Source: Fulverythrobacter ferritrahens
GTDB taxonomy: Bacteria > Pseudomonadota > Alphaproteobacteria > Sphingomonadales > Sphingomonadaceae
DNA length: 64,000 nt
Direction: 5' to 3'
Assembly (NCBI RefSeq): GCF_020539485.1
Contig: NZ_JACDXU010000003.1
Span: forward strand, 1-64,000
Each line of letters opens with the position of its first letter. Positions within the stretch are counted from its first letter, which is position 1. Under the pieces are notes generated by a model, which saw only the letters and a program-made list of their open reading frames with translations, was not told where the DNA came from and ran no database searches. Shown here piece after piece: positions 60,881-64,000 of the stretch. The position numbers were made by a program, and so were the translations under genes.

Positions 60881-62341
60881 TCAGGCTTCGACGTCGAGGC
60901 GGAAGCCTTCCTTCTCGACGGTGATCTGGGTGAGGTCGCGGCGGGCAAGGACGCCCCGGATGAGATCCATCACGGCGCGGGTCTGCGGGTTGTAAATGCG
61001 TTCGGCGGGTCCGGCGGCCTGCATCGCGTCCACCAGATTGGCAGGCATGGTGGCGCGCAGGAGGAATTCTTCATCCGACAGGTTGGTGCCAATGCGCTTC
61101 CGCAGGTCCGAAAGTTCGGCCATGCCCGGTTCCGCCGCCAGTTCCTTGGTGCGCGGATCGGACATGATCCGGTCCATCAGATTGGGATCGACCGGCTGCA
61201 TCGGGCGGCCGAACTTGCCGATGGCGAAGCGGATGATCTCGTCCGGGATTACGGCGTAACGTTCCTTACCGGTGACATTCATCACTGCCTGTGTTTGCAG
61301 CATCTGGGCGAAGGGCGTCATCACGATAGGCCAGCCCAGCTCGCGCCGGACCCGGCCCAGTTCCTCGATCACGGCGCCTTCAAGATGGGGGACGCGTTGG
61401 TCCGACAGATGGCGGCGCATCGTGCCGACCATGCCGCCCGGCAGATTGTGATGGAAATAGGCCGCATCGAACGGCATCGGGTGGCCGGTGGGCAGCCCCT
61501 CCGCATCTGCCAGGGCAGTGAAGTAATCGCAGACTTCGGCCACGGCATCGTCATCAATGTCCACCGTGTGCCCCATGGCGCGCAGATTGGCGATCATGCG
61601 CTGGATCGGCGGATTGGAAGTGCCATCCGCCGCACCGCCGCTGGCGCATTGCAGGGCCGTTGCCCCTAATTCGACGCCTTCGAGATAGGCCTGCTCGGCA
61701 AGGCCGATGGTGCAATGGGCGTGAAGCTCCAGCGGCTTGTCGCCAATCTCGGCCATGATCGCGGGGATCAGGGTCTGGGCGCGCTTGCTGGTGAGCAGCC
61801 CGCCCGGGTCCTTGATATAGAGCGCGTCAATGTCGGGGCTGGCGGCCATGATCCGCGCGGCTTCCGCATAATGGGCGTCATCGTGGATCGGGCTGATCGT
61901 ATAGACAAGCGCGCCTACCACCTGTTCGCCGCCTGCGCGCTTCACCAGTCGGGCAACCTCCACATTGGAGGGCGCATCGTTCATCGGATCGGCCAAGGCA
62001 AAACGACGGATGCCGTTGCGCGCCAGCGTGCGGAAGGCCAGTTCCATGAATTCCGGGCTGGCCGTTTCCCAGGCGATGAAGCGGAAGCCGGTGGAGAGGA
62101 ATTGCAGCGGCGTAGTGGGGCAGGCCTCTGCCATGGCGCGTATCCGTTCCCACGGATCTTCCTGCTTGTAGCGAACGGCCACGCCCATATGGGTGGAGGT
62201 GGTGAAATCAATCGCCTTGAAGCCGCAGCGCTCCATCACCGGTGCGATGGTGAGCGTGCGAGCCGTATCGACGCCCAACGCACCCCACAGGCATTGATTG
62301 CCGTCCCGCAGGGATGTCTCGACGAGCTGGACCCTGGCCAT
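60881..62341 (-). CDS. biotin-dependent carboxyltransferase (OadA/PycB-like)
   Basis: A 486-residue carboxyltransferase with the pyruvate carboxylase/oxaloacetate decarboxylase TIM barrel. The metal and substrate residues lie in ETSLRDGNQCLWG, the carboxylated lysine in LYIKDPGGLL and the HxH metal ligands in LELHAHCTIGLAEQ. The C-terminal helical conserved region starts near FAQMLQTQAVMNV. No biotinyl domain is attached; the BCCP is the next gene upstream. In the Acv/Hpe-type route this subunit would carboxylate a phosphorylated acetophenone. It overlaps nothing and is 4 nt from the BCCP gene. Confidence 0.88.
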   Translation of the reverse strand: MARVQLVETSLRDGNQCLWGALGVDTARTLTIAPVMERCGFKAIDFTTSTHMGVAVRYKQEDPWERIRAMAEACPTTPLQFLSTGFRFIAWETASPEFMELAFRTLARNGIRRFALADPMNDAPSNVEVARLVKRAGGEQVVGALVYTISPIHDDAHYAEAARIMAASPDIDALYIKDPGGLLTSKRAQTLIPAIMAEIGDKPLELHAHCTIGLAEQAYLEGVELGATALQCASGGAADGTSNPPIQRMIANLRAMGHTVDIDDDAVAEVCDYFTALADAEGLPTGHPMPFDAAYFHHNLPGGMVGTMRRHLSDQRVPHLEGAVIEELGRVRRELGWPIVMTPFAQMLQTQAVMNVTGKERYAVIPDEIIRFAIGKFGRPMQPVDPNLMDRIMSDPRTKELAAEPGMAELSDLRKRIGTNLSDEEFLLRATMPANLVDAMQAAGPAERIYNPQTRAVMDLIRGVLARRDLTQITVEKEGFRLDVEA

Positions 62342-62345
62342 CGCT

Positions 62346-62822
62346 TTAGCCTCCTGTCTTTACGCGGAGGAGAGGCTGGCCTTCTTCCACGGAAGTGCCG
62401 TTCTGGGCGAGGATGGCGATCACGGTGCCCGCCACGCCTGCGCGGACGGAGTTCATCAGCTTCATCACCTCGATAATGCCGATCACGCTGTCCTCATTCA
62501 CCAGATCGCCCACCTTCACGAAAGGCGGATCACCGGGACGAGGGGCGGAATAGAAATTGCCGAGCAATGGCGCGGGCACGTCAACCTCGCCTGCCGCCGG
62601 TCCTGATGCCGCAGGCAGCGGCGTGGCTGCGGGTGCTGGGGCCGGACTGGTGGATGCGGCCGGTGCGGGGGTGCCGATCATCTCGTCATCGTGGAAGTGG
62701 CGGCCGGACCCACCTCGGCTGACACGCAGCTTGAAGTCCCCGATCTCCAGCTTGAGTTCCGAGAACTGGGATTCGTCCAGCAGCCGGGTGATTTCTGCGA
62801 TGTCCTTCGCTTTGAGGATCAT
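62346..62822 (-). CDS. biotin carboxyl carrier protein
   Basis: A 158-residue BCCP. The biotin-accepting lysine lies in IGIIEVMKLMNSVRAGVAG (EVMKLMN) near residue 117. An A/P-rich linker (about 45-80) joins it to a short N-terminal domain, and the C-terminus is LRVKTGG. It resembles the carrier of acetyl-CoA carboxylase but sits beside a dedicated carboxyltransferase, so it probably serves this complex. The biotin carboxylase subunit is not in the window and may be further upstream. It overlaps the PEP-binding gene by four bases. Confidence 0.9.
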   Translation of the reverse strand: MILKAKDIAEITRLLDESQFSELKLEIGDFKLRVSRGGSGRHFHDDEMIGTPAPAASTSPAPAPAATPLPAASGPAAGEVDVPAPLLGNFYSAPRPGDPPFVKVGDLVNEDSVIGIIEVMKLMNSVRAGVAGTVIAILAQNGTSVEEGQPLLRVKTGG

Positions 62823-63868
62823 CGGCGGCCTCCGAAGATATTCATCACGTGGTTCAGCGGATTATCTTTCTTTTCGGCCACGGGAGCCACTTCCTTTGCT
62901 GACCAGACGGTTTCAGGGCGGCTCTGCAGCAGCAGTATGTTGCCCTGCTTGTCGACGGCCCATTCGATGTCCTGCGGGCGGCCGTAATGGCGCTCGATCC
63001 GGCGACCGACTTCGCGCAGGGCCTGCAATTCGTCGTCGGAAAGGCTGGGGGCTTCCGCGTCCACCTTGTCCAGCTCGACTTCCACGATGCCGCCCTCCGG
63101 CGCAGGCACCTGTTTGGCGTGCTTGTGCGAAATGTCGCGCACGCTGATCTCCCCGGTGATCTTGCCCATCACCCAGCGATCGGGCGTGACTTCACCGGAA
63201 ACGACCGCGCTGCCCAGGCCCCAGGCGCCTTCGATGGTGATGACCGACTTGTCGCCGCTGGTAGGCGAACGAGTGAACATCACGCCTGCCGTGCGGGCAT
63301 CCACCATCTGCTGGACCACCACAGCCATCGCCACGCCTTCTTCGGGCAGTTTGTGCTTGAGGCGATAGGTCATGCTCTCCACCGAGTAGAGGCTACCCCA
63401 GCATTCCCGCACGCGGTGGACAGTTTCCTCGGGGGTCAGCACCCACAGGAACGTGTCCTGAAGCCCGGCGAAGCTCGCGTCCTCGGCATCTTCCGTCGTC
63501 GCGGAAGAACGGACGGCCACTGGCACCGACCCGCCGCCGCACAATTCGGCATGGGCGGCAAGGATCGCCTGTTCCACTTCGGCGGGCAGGGGTTCTTCCA
63601 CCACCCTGCGGCGCAGCTCCTGCGACAGGGCAGTCACCGCTTCCAGATTGGCCGGCTCCAGTCGTTCGACCTTGTCGCGCACACTGTCACGCGCTTCGAG
63701 TGCCTTGAGGAACAGCTCGAAGGCATCAGTGGTGACGACGAAGCCGGGCGGCACGGCAATGCCCGCGCTGGTCAATTCGCCCAGACTGCCGCCTTTGCCG
63801 CCCACGGTGGGGCGATCATGGATGCCGACTTCGCTGAACCAGGCGACCGATTTCACTTCACTGCTCAT
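62819..63868 (-). CDS. PEP synthase-like ATP-binding (PPDK N-terminal) protein
   Basis: A 349-residue stand-alone pyruvate-phosphate dikinase/PEP synthase N-terminal domain. Features are GGKGGSLGELTSAGIAVPPG, the ATP-grasp VAVRSSATTEDAEDASFAGL and the late DIEWAVDKQGNILLLQSRP. It lacks the central histidine and PEP domains, which matches the split phenylphosphate-synthase-like phosphotransferases (PpsA/PpsB, AcvA/AcvB, HpeH/HpeI). ATG 63868 is preferred; a TTG at 63886 would overlap the upstream gene. It overlaps the BCCP gene by four bases. Confidence 0.87.
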   Translation of the reverse strand: MSSEVKSVAWFSEVGIHDRPTVGGKGGSLGELTSAGIAVPPGFVVTTDAFELFLKALEARDSVRDKVERLEPANLEAVTALSQELRRRVVEEPLPAEVEQAILAAHAELCGGGSVPVAVRSSATTEDAEDASFAGLQDTFLWVLTPEETVHRVRECWGSLYSVESMTYRLKHKLPEEGVAMAVVVQQMVDARTAGVMFTRSPTSGDKSVITIEGAWGLGSAVVSGEVTPDRWVMGKITGEISVRDISHKHAKQVPAPEGGIVEVELDKVDAEAPSLSDDELQALREVGRRIERHYGRPQDIEWAVDKQGNILLLQSRPETVWSAKEVAPVAEKKDNPLNHVMNIFGGRR

Positions 63869-63872
63869 TGCG

Positions 63873-64000
63873 TCATGCGTCCTCAAGCACCGTTTCCTCG
63901 TCGAGGATGGTCACGGTGCCGCGGCCGCCATCCACCCGGATGCGCTGGCCGTCCTTGATCTTCTGGGTTGCGGTGCCGGTGCCGACCACGGCGGGCAAGC
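63873..64000 (-). CDS. PEP-utilising enzyme mobile domain protein, 3-prime part
   Basis: Only the last ~42 codons are in the window. They read PAVVGTGTATQKIKDGQRIRV (quoted in parts: PAVVGTGTATQ and KIKDGQRIRVDGGRGTVTIL), the end of a PEP synthase/PPDK swivelling (mobile) domain. The gene continues past 64000. Its stop is four bases before the PEP-binding gene start. It would be the second half of the split phosphotransferase. Confidence 0.8.
   Translation of the reverse strand, partial: LPAVVGTGTATQKIKDGQRIRVDGGRGTVTILDEETVLEDA

Overview
The window looks like chromosomal DNA of an aerobic to microaerobic alphaproteobacterium of the order Sphingomonadales, most likely a Novosphingobium- or Sphingobium-like degrader of lignin-derived aromatics. 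The pointers are high GC, a C1xA72 initiator tRNA, many TonB-dependent receptors, a LigAB-type extradiol dioxygenase, two lignostilbene-type carotenoid oxygenases, AAHS-type aromatic acid transporters, a tannase/feruloyl esterase family protein and an acetovanillone-type carboxylation cluster. The genus is inference; no rRNA or other marker gene is present.

Layout: 16-92 tRNA-fMet, then a membrane PAS-GGDEF-EAL protein (197-2497). 2589-8900 is a co-directional catabolic group: tannase-family esterase, SDR, FMN-dependent alpha-hydroxy acid dehydrogenase and two paralogous AAHS transporters. 9041-20037 is a microaerobic block: an Fnr-type regulator with the cysteine cluster, an OmpW-family porin, ccoNOQP, ccoGHIS, a small cysteine-rich ORF and hemN. 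FNR-like boxes lie upstream of ccoN, ompW and hemN. 20218-22987 (minus) carries ligAB plus a lignostilbene dioxygenase.

23143-31712 is a phosphorus block. Tandem Pho boxes precede TonB receptor, beta-propeller phytase and PhoX-like phosphatase genes, convergent with ppx and ppk. 31870-39768 (minus) is a compact VirB-type secretion operon (B1-B2-B3-B4-B6-B9-B10-B11) without B5, B7, B8 or D4. 39910-45890 holds a TPR protein, a beta-helix lipoprotein/TonB receptor pair with a Pho-like box upstream, and a PhoB-like regulator whose receiver domain is degenerate.

45986-52042 is a divergent MarR-controlled locus with a 24-bp perfect palindrome: aldehyde dehydrogenase, lignostilbene dioxygenase, SnoaL-like protein, Zn alcohol dehydrogenase and alpha/beta hydrolase. 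52434-58304 encodes a 1956-aa protein combining a repetitive acidic passenger, an autotransporter beta-barrel, a run of 27 prolines and a C-terminal OmpA peptidoglycan-binding domain; this is the most unusual object here. After an O-methyltransferase and a decayed IS5-family transposase, 60017-64000 (minus) carries a HAD phosphatase, a biotin-dependent carboxyltransferase, a BCCP and a split PEP-synthase-like pair. That is the gene content of the acetovanillone (Acv/Hpe) phosphorylation-carboxylation route; the operon continues beyond the window.

Taken together, the window joins peripheral lignin-aromatic catabolism (stilbene cleavage, aldehyde and alcohol oxidation, acetophenone carboxylation, ring opening) with low-oxygen respiration, phosphate scavenging and large surface structures. 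All functions are read from sequence motifs only.
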